Below, piece by piece: positions 7,945-17,661 of a stretch of DNA of 64,000 bases. The notes under the pieces are model-generated. The model had not been told where the DNA came from. It searched no databases and was given only the letters and a program-made list of their open reading frames with translations. The position numbers and the translations under genes are program-made. Every line of letters starts with the position of its first letter. Within the stretch, counting starts at the first letter, position 1. Source of the stretch: Halomonas lysinitropha (GTDB lineage Bacteria > Pseudomonadota > Gammaproteobacteria > Pseudomonadales > Halomonadaceae); assembly GCF_902500215.1 (NCBI RefSeq), contig NZ_CABVOU010000032.1:1-64000 (forward strand), in the 5' to 3' direction.

Positions 7945-9849
7945 ATGACCACAGCCACTCATGAGGAAACCCTCGGCTTTCAGACCGAGGTCAAGCAGCT
8001 GCTGCATCTGATGATTCACTCCCTGTACTCCAACCGGGAGATTTTCCTGCGTGAGTTGATTTCCAACGGCGCCGATGCCTGCGACAAGCTGCGCTATGCG
8101 GCGCTGGACAACGACGCGCTCTACGAGGGTGACAGCGAGCTGCGCATCGAGATCGACCACGATGCCGAGGCGGGCACCGTGACCGTGCGCGACAACGGCA
8201 TCGGCATGAGTCGCGACGAGGTGATCGAGAACCTCGGCACCATTGCCCGCAGCGGTACCGCTGAGTTTCTCAAGCAGCTCTCCGGTGAACAGCAGAAGGA
8301 TGCCCGGCTGATCGGCCAGTTCGGTGTTGGCTTCTACTCGAGCTTCATCGTGGCCGATGAGGTGACCGTGCGCACCCGCAAGGCCGGCAGCGACAAGGCC
8401 GCCGGCGTCGAATGGCATTCCAGGGGTGAAGGCGAGTTCACCGTCGCCGACATCGAGCATGAGGTCCACGGTACCGAGATCGTTCTGCACCTCAAGGAGG
8501 ATGCCCAGGAGTTCGCCGACGACTTCCGCCTCAAGAGTCTGGTGCGCAAGTACTCCGACCATATCGAGGTGCCGGTGCGCATGCCGAAGGTCGAGACCGC
8601 CAAGGACGAGGACGGCAACGACATCGAGGGCAGTGAAACCACTACCTGGGAGACCGTCAACGAGGCCACCGCCCTCTGGGTACGGCCCAAGAGCGAGATC
8701 AGCGACGACGAGTACAAGGCGTTCTACAAGCACGTGGCCCACGACTTCAGCGATCCGCTGATCTGGAGTCACAACAAGGTCGAGGGCAAGCTTGAATACA
8801 CCAGCCTGCTCTACGTGCCCGGCCGCGCGCCCTTCGACCTCTACGAGCGGGACGGTGCCCGGGGCGTGAAGCTCTACGTGCAGCGCGTCTTCATCATGGA
8901 CGACGCCGAGCAGTTCCTGCCGCTCTATCTGCGCTTCATCAAGGGCGTGCTGGATACCCGGGACCTGTCGCTGAACGTCTCCCGGGAGCTGCTGCAGAAG
9001 GACCCGCAGGTCGACAAGATCAAGGCCGCCCTGACCAAGCGCGCGCTGGACATGCTCAAGAAGCTGTCCAAGGACGATGAGGCCTACCAGACCTTCTGGA
9101 ACACCTTCGGCAGCGTGCTCAAGGAGGGGCCGGCGGAGGACTTCGCCAACCGCGAGAAGATCGCCGGCCTGCTGCGCTTCTCCACCACCCATACCGACAG
9201 CGCCACCCAGGACCAGTCGCTGGCCGACTACGTCTCGCGCATGAAGGAAGGGCAGGAGAAGATCTACTACATCGTCGCCGAGGGCTTCAATGCGGCCAAG
9301 TCGAGCCCGCACCTGGAGATCTTCCGCAAGAAGGGCATCGAGGTGTTGCTGCTGCACGATCGCATCGACGAGTGGCTGATGAGTCATCTCGATGAGTTCG
9401 AGGGCAGGCACTTCGTCGATGTCGCCAAGGGCGATCTCGATCTGGGCGACGTCGAGGACGAGGAGGAGAAGAAGGCCCAGGAAGAGACCGCCAAGTCCAA
9501 GGAGGACCTCGTCAAGCGCGTCAAGGAGGCACTGGGCGATGAGGTCCAGGAGGTCAAGGTGACGCATCGCCTGACTGACTCCCCGGCCTGTGTGGTGTTG
9601 CCCGAGCACGAGATGGGCTTCCAGATGCGCCGCATCATGGAGGCGGCCGGCCAGAAGATGCCCGAGGTCAAGCCGATTCTCGAGCTCAACCCCGACCATG
9701 CACTGGTAGCGCGACTCGAGGGCGTCGAGGGTGAGGGCTTCGAGGACCTGGCACGGATCCTGCTTGACCAGGCGATCATCGCCGAAGGCGGTCATCTCGA
9801 TGATCCCGCCGCCTACGTCAAGCGTCTCAACGCCCTGCTGAGCGCCTGA
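7945..9849 (+). CDS. htpG: chaperone protein HtpG (bacterial Hsp90)
   Basis: A 634-residue cytosolic ATP-dependent chaperone, close to E. coli HtpG (624). The N-terminal GHKL ATPase domain shows [36 protein letters not shown] and GQFGVGFYS. The middle domain contains [18 protein letters not shown] and SLNVSRE. The C-terminal dimerisation domain closes the protein; a charged segment near residues 510-525 replaces part of the linker. The ATG at 7945 fits the family N-terminus ([20 protein letters not shown]); the frame is open upstream. A strong terminator follows, so it is probably a single-gene heat-shock unit. Confidence 0.97.
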   Translation: MTTATHEETLGFQTEVKQLLHLMIHSLYSNREIFLRELISNGADACDKLRYAALDNDALYEGDSELRIEIDHDAEAGTVTVRDNGIGMSRDEVIENLGTIARSGTAEFLKQLSGEQQKDARLIGQFGVGFYSSFIVADEVTVRTRKAGSDKAAGVEWHSRGEGEFTVADIEHEVHGTEIVLHLKEDAQEFADDFRLKSLVRKYSDHIEVPVRMPKVETAKDEDGNDIEGSETTTWETVNEATALWVRPKSEISDDEYKAFYKHVAHDFSDPLIWSHNKVEGKLEYTSLLYVPGRAPFDLYERDGARGVKLYVQRVFIMDDAEQFLPLYLRFIKGVLDTRDLSLNVSRELLQKDPQVDKIKAALTKRALDMLKKLSKDDEAYQTFWNTFGSVLKEGPAEDFANREKIAGLLRFSTTHTDSATQDQSLADYVSRMKEGQEKIYYIVAEGFNAAKSSPHLEIFRKKGIEVLLLHDRIDEWLMSHLDEFEGRHFVDVAKGDLDLGDVEDEEEKKAQEETAKSKEDLVKRVKEALGDEVQEVKVTHRLTDSPACVVLPEHEMGFQMRRIMEAAGQKMPEVKPILELNPDHALVARLEGVEGEGFEDLARILLDQAIIAEGGHLDDPAAYVKRLNALLSA

Positions 9850-9890
9850 TCTTCCAGGTATCCAGGCTTCTTTGAAGTAAGTTGTCGCTA

Positions 9891-9924
9891 ACCCTGCCGG
9901 CCTTTCATGCTGGCAGGGTTTTTT
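9891..9924 (+). terminator. rho-independent terminator after htpG
   Basis: An 11-bp stem ACCCTGCCGGC / GCTGGCAGGGT (one G-U pair) with a 7-base loop (CTTTCAT), followed by six T residues. It lies 42 bases past the htpG stop. Confidence 0.93.
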
Positions 9925-10092
9925 CTTTCCAGAGCCCGGTGGTGTGCCGTCGTTGGCGAGCGGTTCGCTAAGTCACCTTGATCCGGTGGCTGCGTTGTGG
10001 TGCTCTATAGCGTTCTGGTTCTCGGCACCGGGCATTGCACCGGTTCAGTCACCGTGGGGCCGCCAAGGCGGCCTTGAGCATGGAGGTCCAAC

Positions 10093-11664
10093 GTGAAAAT
10101 AGGCGCACCGAAGGAGAGTGCCCGGGGGGAAGCGCGTGTCGCGCTGACCCCCGAGAGCGCGAAGCAGATACAGAAACTGGGGCATGAGTGTCTCGTCGAG
10201 ACCGGGGCCGGGGTGGCCGCGGGTTTCAACGATGACGTCTATCGCGAGGCCGGGGTTACCGTCGTCGACGGGGCCGAGGCGCTGTGGACCCAGGCCGAGG
10301 TGGTCATCAAGGTTCGCGAGCCCTCCGAGGAGGAGGCGCGTCGGCTACGCGATGGCCAGACCCTGATCGCCTTCTTCTGGCCGGCCCAGAACGAGGAAAT
10401 GCTCGAGCTGTGCAAGGCCCAGGGGGCCACCGTGATCGCCATGGACATGGTGCCGCGTATCTCCCGGGCGCAGAAGATGGATGCGCTCTCGTCCATGGCC
10501 AACATTGCCGGCTACCGGGCGGTGATCGAGGCCGGCAACAACTTCGGGCGCTTCTTCACCGGCCAGGTGACCGCCGCGGGCAAGGTACCGCCGGCCAAGG
10601 TGCTGGTAATCGGTGCCGGCGTGGCGGGCCTCTCCGCCATCGGTACCGCCACCAGCCTGGGAGCCGTGGTGCGTGCCTTCGACGTGCGCCCCGAGGTGGC
10701 CGAGCAGATCGAATCCATGGGCGCCGAGTTCCTGTTCCTCGAGTTCGAAGAGAGTCAGGACGGTTCGGAGAGCGGCGGCTACGCTGCGCCCTCCAGCCCC
10801 GAGTTCCGCGAGAAGCAGCTCGAGTGCTTCCGTGAGCAGGCCCCGGACGTCGACATCGTCATCACCACGGCGCTGATCCCCGGCAAGCCAGCGCCCAAGC
10901 TGTGGCTGGAGGACATGGTGGAGGCCATGAAGCCCGGCTCGGTGATCGTCGACCTGGCCGCCGAGAAGGGCGGCAACTGCGACCTGACCAAGCCCGACGA
11001 GAAGGTGGTGACCGACAACGGCGTGACGGTCGTCGGCTATACCGACTTCCCCTCGCGCATGGCCACCCAGTCCTCGCTGCTCTATTCCACCAACATCCGC
11101 CATATGCTTACCGATCTGACGCCCGAGAAAGACGGGGAGATCGTGCATGACATGGAGGATGACGTGATCCGCGGCGCCACGGTGACCCACCAGGGCGAGA
11201 TCACCTTCCCGCCGCCGCCGCCCAAGGTCAAGGCCATCGGTGCCTCCAAGCCCAAGCCCAAGGAGAAGGAGCCGACGCCGGAGGAAAAGAGGGCGGCGGA
11301 ACATGCCACCTTCAAGGCGCAGACCAAGCGTCAGGTCACCCTGCTCGCCGTGGGTGGCGCGCTGATGCTGCTGCTCGGTCAGGTGGCCCCGACGTCCTTC
11401 ATGCAGCACTTCATCGTTTTCGTGCTGGCCTGCTTCGTCGGCTTCCAGGTGATCTGGGGCGTCAGCCATTCGCTGCACACGCCGCTGATGGCGGTAACCA
11501 ACGCGATCTCGGGCATCATCATCCTCGGGGCGGTTCTGCAGATCGGCTCCGGCAGCGTCATCGTCGGCGTGCTCGCGGCGATCTCGGTGCTGATCGCGTC
11601 CATCAATATCGTGGGTGGCTTCCTGGTGACACGCCGGATGCTGGCCATGTTCCAGAAATCCTGA
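10093..11664 (+). CDS. pntA: NAD(P) transhydrogenase subunit alpha
   Basis: A 523-residue subunit of the proton-translocating transhydrogenase (NADH + NADP+ to NAD+ + NADPH, driven by the proton gradient). The N-terminal NAD(H)-binding domain I begins [19 protein letters not shown] and contains the Rossmann glycine motif [21 protein letters not shown] Pro/Lys-rich linker (about residues 370-400) leads to hydrophobic helices in the last 110 residues. This is the full-length alpha type as in E. coli (510). The start codon is GTG with a strong GGAGG before it. A GC hairpin (10056-10075) sits in its 5' leader just upstream. It is followed 16 bases later by pntB. Confidence 0.96.
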   Translation: MKIGAPKESARGEARVALTPESAKQIQKLGHECLVETGAGVAAGFNDDVYREAGVTVVDGAEALWTQAEVVIKVREPSEEEARRLRDGQTLIAFFWPAQNEEMLELCKAQGATVIAMDMVPRISRAQKMDALSSMANIAGYRAVIEAGNNFGRFFTGQVTAAGKVPPAKVLVIGAGVAGLSAIGTATSLGAVVRAFDVRPEVAEQIESMGAEFLFLEFEESQDGSESGGYAAPSSPEFREKQLECFREQAPDVDIVITTALIPGKPAPKLWLEDMVEAMKPGSVIVDLAAEKGGNCDLTKPDEKVVTDNGVTVVGYTDFPSRMATQSSLLYSTNIRHMLTDLTPEKDGEIVHDMEDDVIRGATVTHQGEITFPPPPPKVKAIGASKPKPKEKEPTPEEKRAAEHATFKAQTKRQVTLLAVGGALMLLLGQVAPTSFMQHFIVFVLACFVGFQVIWGVSHSLHTPLMAVTNAISGIIILGAVLQIGSGSVIVGVLAAISVLIASINIVGGFLVTRRMLAMFQKS

Positions 11665-11680
11665 GCGGCGGAGACACGAC

Positions 11681-13123
11681 ATGTTGGGTCAAGGATTCGT
11701 ATCTGCCGCGGCGATCGCGGCAAGTGTATTATTCATCCTCTCGCTGGGGGGACTGAGCAACCAGGAAAAGGCCAAGCGGGCCGTCTGGTACGGCATTGTC
11801 GGCATGGCCGTGGCGGTGTTCTTCACCGCCTTCGGACCGGGCATCGGCGGCTACTGGTGGATGATCCCGATGATGATCATCGGCGCCGTGATCGGCTGGT
11901 ATGTGGCCAATAAGGTCGACATGACCGAGATGCCGCAGCTGGTGGCGGCGCTGCACAGCTTCGTCGGCCTGGCTGCGGTCTTCGTGGCCTGGAACGCGGA
12001 CCTGGAGCGTCGCCGGGTGCTGGCCGTTCAGGCCGTGGAAGGCGCCACCGAGCAGTTCTCGGCCTTTGCCGCCCTGGTGGCCACCAAGGCGCCCGACGAA
12101 CTGATGTTCCTGCAGATCGAGGTGGTGTTTGCCATCTTCATCGGTGCGGTGACCTTCACCGGCTCGGTGATCGCCTTCGGCAAGCTGGCCGGCAAGGTCG
12201 ACGGCAAGTCCAAGCAGCTGCCGGGCGGACACCTGCTCAACGCCGGTGCCGCGGTCCTCTCGCTGCTGCTGGCCATTCTCTACCTCAACGGGGCCGGCTT
12301 CTGGACCCTGTTGGTGCTGGCGGCGCTGGCCTTCTTCATCGGCTACCACCTGATCATGGGCATCGGCGGTGCCGACATGCCGGTGGTGGTGTCGATGCTC
12401 AACAGCTATTCCGGCTGGGCGGCGGCGGCCGTTGGCTTCACGCTCTCCAACGACCTGCTGATCGTTACCGGGGCCCTGGTGGGCTCCTCCGGTGCCATCC
12501 TGTCGTACATCATGTGCAAGGCGATGAACCGCAATTTCATCAGCGTCATCCTGGGGGGATTTGGTGGCACCCAGGGGCCAGCAGCCGATATCGAGGGCGA
12601 GCAGGTGGCCATCGATGCCGGTGGCGTGGCCAGTGCCCTCAATGATGCCGACAGCGTAATCATCGTGCCGGGCTACGGCATGGCGGTGGCCCAGGCCCAG
12701 AATGCGGTCAGCGAGCTGACCCGCAAGCTGCGCAGCGCCGGCAAGAACGTGCGCTTCGGCATCCACCCGGTGGCGGGTCGCCTGCCGGGGCACATGAATG
12801 TGCTGCTCGCCGAGGCCAAGGTGCCCTACGACATCGTGCTGGAAATGGACGAGATCAACGACGATTTCCCCACCACCGACGTGGTGATCGTCATCGGCTC
12901 CAACGACATCGTCAATCCGGCCGCTCAGGAAGATCCCAACAGCCCGATCGCCGGCATGCCGGTGCTTACTGTGTGGGAGGCCAAGCAGGTGTTTGTCTGC
13001 AAGCGTGGCCAGGGTACCGGCTACTCCGGCATCGAGAACCCGCTGTTCTTCAAGGAGAACACCCGGATGTTCTATGGCGATGCCCGTGAGAGCATCGACT
13101 CGCTGTTACCGCTGGTCGACTGA
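11681..13123 (+). CDS. pntB: NAD(P) transhydrogenase subunit beta
   Basis: A 480-residue partner of PntA. About nine membrane helices in the N-terminal two thirds form the proton channel. The C-terminal NADP(H)-binding domain III follows, with [37 protein letters not shown] and the segment [14 protein letters not shown]. Length and motifs match E. coli PntB (462). It is transcribed with pntA and a strong terminator follows its stop. In a halophile this complex is a plausible main NADPH source, but that is inference. Confidence 0.96.
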   Translation: MLGQGFVSAAAIAASVLFILSLGGLSNQEKAKRAVWYGIVGMAVAVFFTAFGPGIGGYWWMIPMMIIGAVIGWYVANKVDMTEMPQLVAALHSFVGLAAVFVAWNADLERRRVLAVQAVEGATEQFSAFAALVATKAPDELMFLQIEVVFAIFIGAVTFTGSVIAFGKLAGKVDGKSKQLPGGHLLNAGAAVLSLLLAILYLNGAGFWTLLVLAALAFFIGYHLIMGIGGADMPVVVSMLNSYSGWAAAAVGFTLSNDLLIVTGALVGSSGAILSYIMCKAMNRNFISVILGGFGGTQGPAADIEGEQVAIDAGGVASALNDADSVIIVPGYGMAVAQAQNAVSELTRKLRSAGKNVRFGIHPVAGRLPGHMNVLLAEAKVPYDIVLEMDEINDDFPTTDVVIVIGSNDIVNPAAQEDPNSPIAGMPVLTVWEAKQVFVCKRGQGTGYSGIENPLFFKENTRMFYGDARESIDSLLPLVD

Positions 13124-13155
13124 GGCTGATTCTGGGCCCAAGGGGCCTGTGCCTC

Positions 13156-13195
13156 AACGCCTTCAACGGGGGTCTCCCTCGTTGAAGGCGTTTTT
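13156..13195 (+). terminator. rho-independent terminator after pntAB
   Basis: A 13-bp perfect stem AACGCCTTCAACG / CGTTGAAGGCGTT with an 11-base loop and a T run ending at 13195. It separates pntAB from gpsA. Confidence 0.93.
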
Positions 13196-13236
13196 CGTTA
13201 CACTGTCTGCCAACCTTTTCGAGTCTCGGGGCGACC

Positions 13237-14304
13237 ATGTCAGACGAACCCATGCGCGTGGCGGTGCTCGGCGGCGGCAGCTTCGGCACTGCTCTGGCCA
13301 GTATCGCGGCCGACAACGGGGCCCAGGTGCGCCAGTGGATGCGCGATGCCGATCTGGCGGCGCAGATCAACCGTGAGCATCGTAACGGCCGCTACCTGCC
13401 CGACTATGCCATCAATCCCGCTTTGATGGCCTCCACCGAGATGGCCGAGGTCCTCGAGGGTGCCGACCTGGTGCTGGTGGCCATTCCCTCCAAGGCCTTC
13501 CGCGAGGTGGTGCGCCAGGCGCGCCCCTATCTGCATGAACAGCAGATACTGGTCAGCACCACCAAGGGCATCCAGGAAGAGGGCTTCAAGCTGATGAGCC
13601 AGATTCTCGAGGAGGAGACCGGCTTTCCCCATATCGGCGTGATTTCGGGGCCGAACCTGGCCGCTGAAGTCGCCGACAAGCAGCTTACCGCCACGGTGAT
13701 CGCCAGCGATGATCCGCAGACCCGTACCTTTGTGCAGACCGCGCTGGGCTGCGACTACTTCCGGGTCTATGCCAGCAACGACCGCTATGGGGTGGAGCTG
13801 GGCGGTTCGCTCAAGAACATCTATGCCATCGCCGCCGGCATGGCGGCGGCACTCGGCATGGGCGAGAACACCCGCAGCATGCTGATGACCCGGGCGCTGG
13901 CCGAGATGAGCCGCTTCGCCGTGGACCAGGGGGCCAACCCCATGACCTTCCTGGGCTTGGCGGGGGTGGGCGATCTGATCGTCACCTGCTCCTCCGCCCT
14001 GTCACGCAACTACCGGGTGGGTCAGGCCCTGGGGGAGGGCAAGACACTGGACGAGGCGGTGGCGTCGCTGGGCCAGGTTGCCGAGGGAGTCAACACCGTA
14101 CGCCTGGTGCGCGACAAGGCTCACGAGGACGGTGTCTACATGCCGCTGGCCGAGGGTCTCTACCAGGTGCTGTTCAAGGGCGTGCCGGCCCGGGACATGG
14201 CAAGGCTGTTGATGCTCGGCGAACAGAGCAGCGACGTGGAATTCGTGTTGCCCCGCAAGCACGTGCAGCAGGATCGTCGCGACAGGGGCGACCGCCGTGA
14301 CTGA
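13237..14304 (+). CDS. gpsA: glycerol-3-phosphate dehydrogenase [NAD(P)+]
   Basis: A 355-residue cytosolic enzyme that reduces dihydroxyacetone phosphate to sn-glycerol 3-phosphate for phospholipid synthesis. The N-terminal dinucleotide motif is [12 protein letters not shown]. The middle shows VSTTKGIQ and [11 protein letters not shown]. The catalytic Lys lies in [15 protein letters not shown], and the C-terminal domain contains [16 protein letters not shown] and [12 protein letters not shown]. The family length is about 340; the extra residues are a basic tail ([14 protein letters not shown]) created by the overlap with the next gene. It starts 42 bases after the pntAB terminator. Confidence 0.96.
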   Translation: MSDEPMRVAVLGGGSFGTALASIAADNGAQVRQWMRDADLAAQINREHRNGRYLPDYAINPALMASTEMAEVLEGADLVLVAIPSKAFREVVRQARPYLHEQQILVSTTKGIQEEGFKLMSQILEEETGFPHIGVISGPNLAAEVADKQLTATVIASDDPQTRTFVQTALGCDYFRVYASNDRYGVELGGSLKNIYAIAAGMAAALGMGENTRSMLMTRALAEMSRFAVDQGANPMTFLGLAGVGDLIVTCSSALSRNYRVGQALGEGKTLDEAVASLGQVAEGVNTVRLVRDKAHEDGVYMPLAEGLYQVLFKGVPARDMARLLMLGEQSSDVEFVLPRKHVQQDRRDRGDRRD

Positions 14305-14794
14305 GCGACTGCTGATCATGCGCCACGGCGAGGCCGCACCGGGCCGCCCTGACCACGAGCGCGAGCTGACTTCGCGCGGGCAGGAGGAGGTGCGTTGCAT
14401 GGGCCGCTGGCTTGCTGCCCGCGAGGACCGGGGCTTCCCGCGCCTGCGACTGCTGGCCAGTCCCTATGTGCGGGCCCGACAGACGGCGCAGCAGATCGCC
14501 GAGCCCCTGGGGCTTGTGGTCGAGTCCCTGCCGATCATCACTCCCGACGCACCCCCCGAGGGGGTGGTGGAGTGGTTGCTGAAGCAGCCGGAGGGGCAGC
14601 CCTTGATGCTGATCAGCCATATGCCACTGGTCGCGGCCCTCACAGGCCTGCTGGTGGAAGGACGGAGCGAGCGCGGGGTCGGCTTCCCCGCGGCCGCCGT
14701 AGCGGAGCTCGAGTCCGAGGTGTGGGCGGCAGGCTGCGCCCGCCTTCGCGGGTTCACCAGTCCAGCAGGGCTGAGATCAGCCGATCCTAGATAA
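14297..14794 (+). CDS. sixA: SixA-type histidine phosphatase
   Basis: A 165-residue member of the histidine phosphatase superfamily. The catalytic RHG motif is at the N-terminus ([12 protein letters not shown]); the second arginine motif is [10 protein letters not shown]; the later catalytic His lies in [11 protein letters not shown]. SixA removes phosphate from HPt domains of phosphorelays or from PtsN-type proteins in other bacteria; the target here is unknown. The start codon is GTG, overlapping the gpsA end by 8 bases, so the two are likely translationally coupled. The stop region overlaps the convergent AEC gene by 8 bases, leaving no room for an intergenic terminator. Confidence 0.88.
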   Translation: MTERLLIMRHGEAAPGRPDHERELTSRGQEEVRCMGRWLAAREDRGFPRLRLLASPYVRARQTAQQIAEPLGLVVESLPIITPDAPPEGVVEWLLKQPEGQPLMLISHMPLVAALTGLLVEGRSERGVGFPAAAVAELESEVWAAGCARLRGFTSPAGLRSADPR

Positions 14795-15734
14795 GCCCGG
14801 CGGCCCTGAGCATGAAGGCCCCCAGGGTGATGGTCAGGCTGGCCATCAAGGTGGTCAGGGCGATGATGTTGGCGGTGAGGGCGGCATTGCCGCCCATTGC
14901 CTTGGCCATCACGAAGGCCGCGGCGGCGGTAGGGCTGGCGAAGAACAGGAACATGACGCCCAGCTCGCGTCCTTCGAATCCGAAGAGCCAGGCGGTGCCG
15001 GTGGCCAGTGCGGGCAGGGTGACCATCTTCATCAGGCTGGCGCTGATCGCCAGTCGACCCGAGTGGCGGATCTCGCCCAGCGAGAGGGTGGCGCCGATGC
15101 AGATCAGGGCCAGCGGCAGGGTCAGGGAGGCAAAATAGTCGCCGGAGGTCATCAGCCACCCGGGCAGGGGTACGCCAGCGGCGGCCACGGGTATGGCGGC
15201 AACCACGGCGAGGATCAGCGGGTTGGTGATGATATGCCCGAGGATGCTGCGCCAGTCGGTGTTCCGGTTCACCTGGTAGCTGGCCAGGACGATCACCGAG
15301 AAGATGTTGTAGCTGAGGATCACCACCCCCAGCAGCAGGCCGCCGGCGGACAGTCCGTAATCCCCGTACATGCCGGCGGCAAGCGCCAGGCCGACGATGC
15401 CGCAGTTGCCGCGGAAAGCGCCCTGGACATAGACGCCGCGCGCCTCTCGGGGGACGCGCAGCAGCGCCCAGCCCCAGCTGAACAGGAAGCTGCCGAGAGT
15501 CGCCAGGGCGAAGACGCCGAGCAGCGCCGGGTTCAGGGTGGCCACCAGGTCAGCACGGATGATGCTGAGAAAGATTAGCGTGGGCAGGGTGGCCTTGAAG
15601 ACCAACATCGAGGCGGTGGCGACGAAGGACTGGTCGATCCAGCCGGCGCGCTTCAAGCCGAGGCCGATGAAGACCATGGCGAAGACCGGCAGGGTGATCT
15701 CCAGGGTCTGCAGGAAGAGGGCGGAGAGCTCCAT
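14787..15734 (-). CDS. AEC family transporter (auxin-efflux-carrier type)
   Basis: A 315-residue inner-membrane protein with about ten hydrophobic helices arranged as two halves. The family signature occurs near residue 105 (QGAFRGNCGIVGLALA). Members transport carboxylates such as malate or malonate in bacteria. The start ATG at 15734 has no clear ribosome binding site and lies only 10 bases after the stop of a 34-codon ORF upstream, so translation may be coupled to it. It converges with sixA and overlaps its 3' end by 8 bases. Confidence 0.9.
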   Translation of the reverse strand: MELSALFLQTLEITLPVFAMVFIGLGLKRAGWIDQSFVATASMLVFKATLPTLIFLSIIRADLVATLNPALLGVFALATLGSFLFSWGWALLRVPREARGVYVQGAFRGNCGIVGLALAAGMYGDYGLSAGGLLLGVVILSYNIFSVIVLASYQVNRNTDWRSILGHIITNPLILAVVAAIPVAAAGVPLPGWLMTSGDYFASLTLPLALICIGATLSLGEIRHSGRLAISASLMKMVTLPALATGTAWLFGFEGRELGVMFLFFASPTAAAAFVMAKAMGGNAALTANIIALTTLMASLTITLGAFMLRAAGLI

Positions 15735-15744
15735 GGGGGCTGGC

Positions 15745-15849
15745 CTAGCGCATCAGCCAGAAGCCGACGACAAGGGCGGCCACCACGGTCACCAGGAACA
15801 TGCGATTGCGGGTGCGGGTACCCTGGACGGGCTTGCGGGGGTCTTCCAT
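15745..15849 (-). CDS. 34-residue single-span membrane protein (unannotated-size small ORF)
   Basis: On the minus strand, an ATG at 15849 preceded by AGGAG at ideal spacing opens a 34-codon frame ending in TAG at 15745. The product has a basic N-terminus (MEDPRKPVQGTRTRNR) and then one hydrophobic helix (MFLVTVVAALVVGFWLM) ending in Arg. This is the charge pattern of a small single-span inner-membrane protein with the N-terminus inside. It sits 10 bases upstream of the AEC transporter, which lacks its own clear ribosome binding site, so both are probably in one transcript. I know of no named family. Function as a transporter subunit or coupler is only a guess. Confidence 0.6.
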   Translation of the reverse strand: MEDPRKPVQGTRTRNRMFLVTVVAALVVGFWLMR

Positions 15850-15966
15850 GAAGGGCTCCTGTCGGTTCGCCTGTTGCCGCCGCGCGACTTGGCGAATCAT
15901 GGTAATCCCGTTAGCCTGCTATCGCCAGAAGGGTGTCGGCCAGGCACCCGCCAGCCGGAAGAGTCC

Positions 15967-16779
15967 ATGAGCAGATCCGACCACGCCTTACCCCCCCTTG
16001 TCTTCGCCCATGCCAACGGCTTCCCGGGGCAGAGCTATCGCAGTTTTCTGGCGCCGCTGGCCGAGCGCTTCGACCTTCACCCCCTGGACCGTCTGGGTCA
16101 TCATCCCGACTTCCCCGTCGGCCACAACTGGCTGGCGCTGCGCGACGAATTGCTCGACCACCTGACCCACCTCCCGGCCCCGGTGGTCGGCGTGGGCCAC
16201 TCTATGGGGGGTGTGCTGATGGCCATGGCTGCCGAGCACGCTCCCGAGCGGTTCCGCTGCGTGGTGATGCTCGATCCACCGCTGATGCTGGGCCTGTCGG
16301 CCTGGGTCATGAAGGCGGCCAAGCGCCTGGGTCTGGCCGACCACATCACTCCGGCCGGCAGGACCCTGGGACGTCGTGACAGCTGGCCCAGCCAGGAGGC
16401 CATGTTGCATTATCTGCGTCGGCGGGGGCTCTTCCGGCGCTTCACCGAGGCCGCCCTGCACGACTACGTGGCTGGCGGCACCCGGGAACTGGACGACGGT
16501 CGCGTGGTGCTGCTCTACGATCCCGATATCGAAGTACAGATATTTCGCCACCTGCCGGACCACCTCGGCGATCTGCCTGGCCGCGTCAGGGTGCCCCTGG
16601 GCGTTCTGGCCGGTGCCGAGTCCGACCTTCTCACGGTGCGGCGACGTCGCCAGCTGCAACGGCGGGGCGTCAGCGTGGCCCAGGTCCCGGGTGGGCACAT
16701 GTTTCCCATGGAGTTTCCCGACCAGACTCGCTCGGCCCTGCAGGTCATGCTCGACGAGCTGATGGAGTCGCCGGCATGA
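15967..16779 (+). CDS. alpha/beta hydrolase
   Basis: A 270-residue alpha/beta-hydrolase-fold enzyme. It has the oxyanion segment FAHANGFPGQSY, the nucleophile elbow VGVGHSMGGVLMAMAAE with Ser79, a candidate acid in the ESDLLT region and the terminal His in PGGHMFPMEFP. The HANGFP start motif is seen in a group of proteobacterial hydrolases of unknown substrate. The ATG at 15967 follows GGAAG; the frame is open far upstream but without family features. Its stop overlaps the next hydrolase gene by 4 bases (ATGA). Confidence 0.87.
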   Translation: MSRSDHALPPLVFAHANGFPGQSYRSFLAPLAERFDLHPLDRLGHHPDFPVGHNWLALRDELLDHLTHLPAPVVGVGHSMGGVLMAMAAEHAPERFRCVVMLDPPLMLGLSAWVMKAAKRLGLADHITPAGRTLGRRDSWPSQEAMLHYLRRRGLFRRFTEAALHDYVAGGTRELDDGRVVLLYDPDIEVQIFRHLPDHLGDLPGRVRVPLGVLAGAESDLLTVRRRRQLQRRGVSVAQVPGGHMFPMEFPDQTRSALQVMLDELMESPA

Positions 16780-17633
16780 GTGAACCCCGATCCCTGCGGT
16801 TGGCCGAGGGTCGCCTGGCGGCGCTGGCCTGGGGCGAAGAGCAGGCCCCCACCTGGCTGGCGCTGCACGGTTGGCTGGACAACGCCGCCAGCTTCTCTCG
16901 CCTCGCCCCGCGGCTGGTCGCGGCGCTCGGCATCCAGGTAGTGGCCATCGATTTCTCCGGTCATGGATTATCTCACCACCGCCGAGGTGACTATGCACTG
17001 TGGGACTACTGTCACGACCTCCTCGATGCCTGCGACCACCTGGGCCTCTCGCGGGTGACGCTTCTGGCCCACTCCATGGGAGCCGGCGTGGCCTGCCTGA
17101 CGGCCGCTGCCCTTCCGGAGCGCGTCGAGACACTGGTACTGCTCGACGGTCTGGGCGCCTTGACCACCGAGGCCGATGAAGCGCCTGCCCAGCTGCGCAA
17201 GGGCCTGCTCGCCGATCGACGCCCCCTCTCGCCGGCGCCGCGCTATCCTGATAGTGAGACCGCCGTGGCGGCCCGTGTGGCCGGTGGGGCGACACCCATC
17301 GATGCCGAAACGGCGCGCCCACTGGTATCACGCAATCTCGAGGTCTTGCCCGACGGTCATGTGCAGCTGCGGACCGATGCACGCTTGCTGCGGCCGTCCC
17401 TGGTGCGGCTCGCTCCCGAGCAGATCGGGGCCATGCTGACGGCGATCCGTTGCCCGGTGCTGCTGGTGGAAGGCGAAACCGGTATTCTGGGAGACCGGGA
17501 ACGGGCGCGCCGCGCCCGGACGGCGGTGACCAGGCTGACTCGTTGCGTGCTGTCGGGCGGGCACCACCTGCATCTGGAGCCACCGGCCGTCGCTGGGGTG
17601 GCAGCGACCATCGTGAGGTGGCATGAAAGCTGA
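16776..17633 (+). CDS. alpha/beta hydrolase
   Basis: A 285-residue alpha/beta hydrolase. It begins with a small beta segment, then LALHGWLDNAASFSRLAP (oxyanion region with HGW), IDFSGHGLSHH, the nucleophile elbow LLAHSMGAGVA with Ser100, and the final His in SGGHHLHLEPP. The overall pattern resembles MhpC/serine-hydrolase-like (SERHL) proteins, but the substrate is unknown. It overlaps the preceding hydrolase by 4 bases, so the two form one translational unit. The two are not close copies of each other. Confidence 0.87.
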   Translation: MSEPRSLRLAEGRLAALAWGEEQAPTWLALHGWLDNAASFSRLAPRLVAALGIQVVAIDFSGHGLSHHRRGDYALWDYCHDLLDACDHLGLSRVTLLAHSMGAGVACLTAAALPERVETLVLLDGLGALTTEADEAPAQLRKGLLADRRPLSPAPRYPDSETAVAARVAGGATPIDAETARPLVSRNLEVLPDGHVQLRTDARLLRPSLVRLAPEQIGAMLTAIRCPVLLVEGETGILGDRERARRARTAVTRLTRCVLSGGHHLHLEPPAVAGVAATIVRWHES

Positions 17634-17661
17634 TCGTGGGAGTCGAGAAGGGGGGCGCGTC

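Noticed and set aside
7936-9795. A 619-codon frame antisense to htpG
   Set aside because: Shadow of a highly conserved gene in high-GC DNA; no domain and no start signal.
9925-10092. Riboswitch in the pntA leader
   Set aside because: Only a small GC hairpin (10056-10075) is visible; I could not match any known riboswitch fold.
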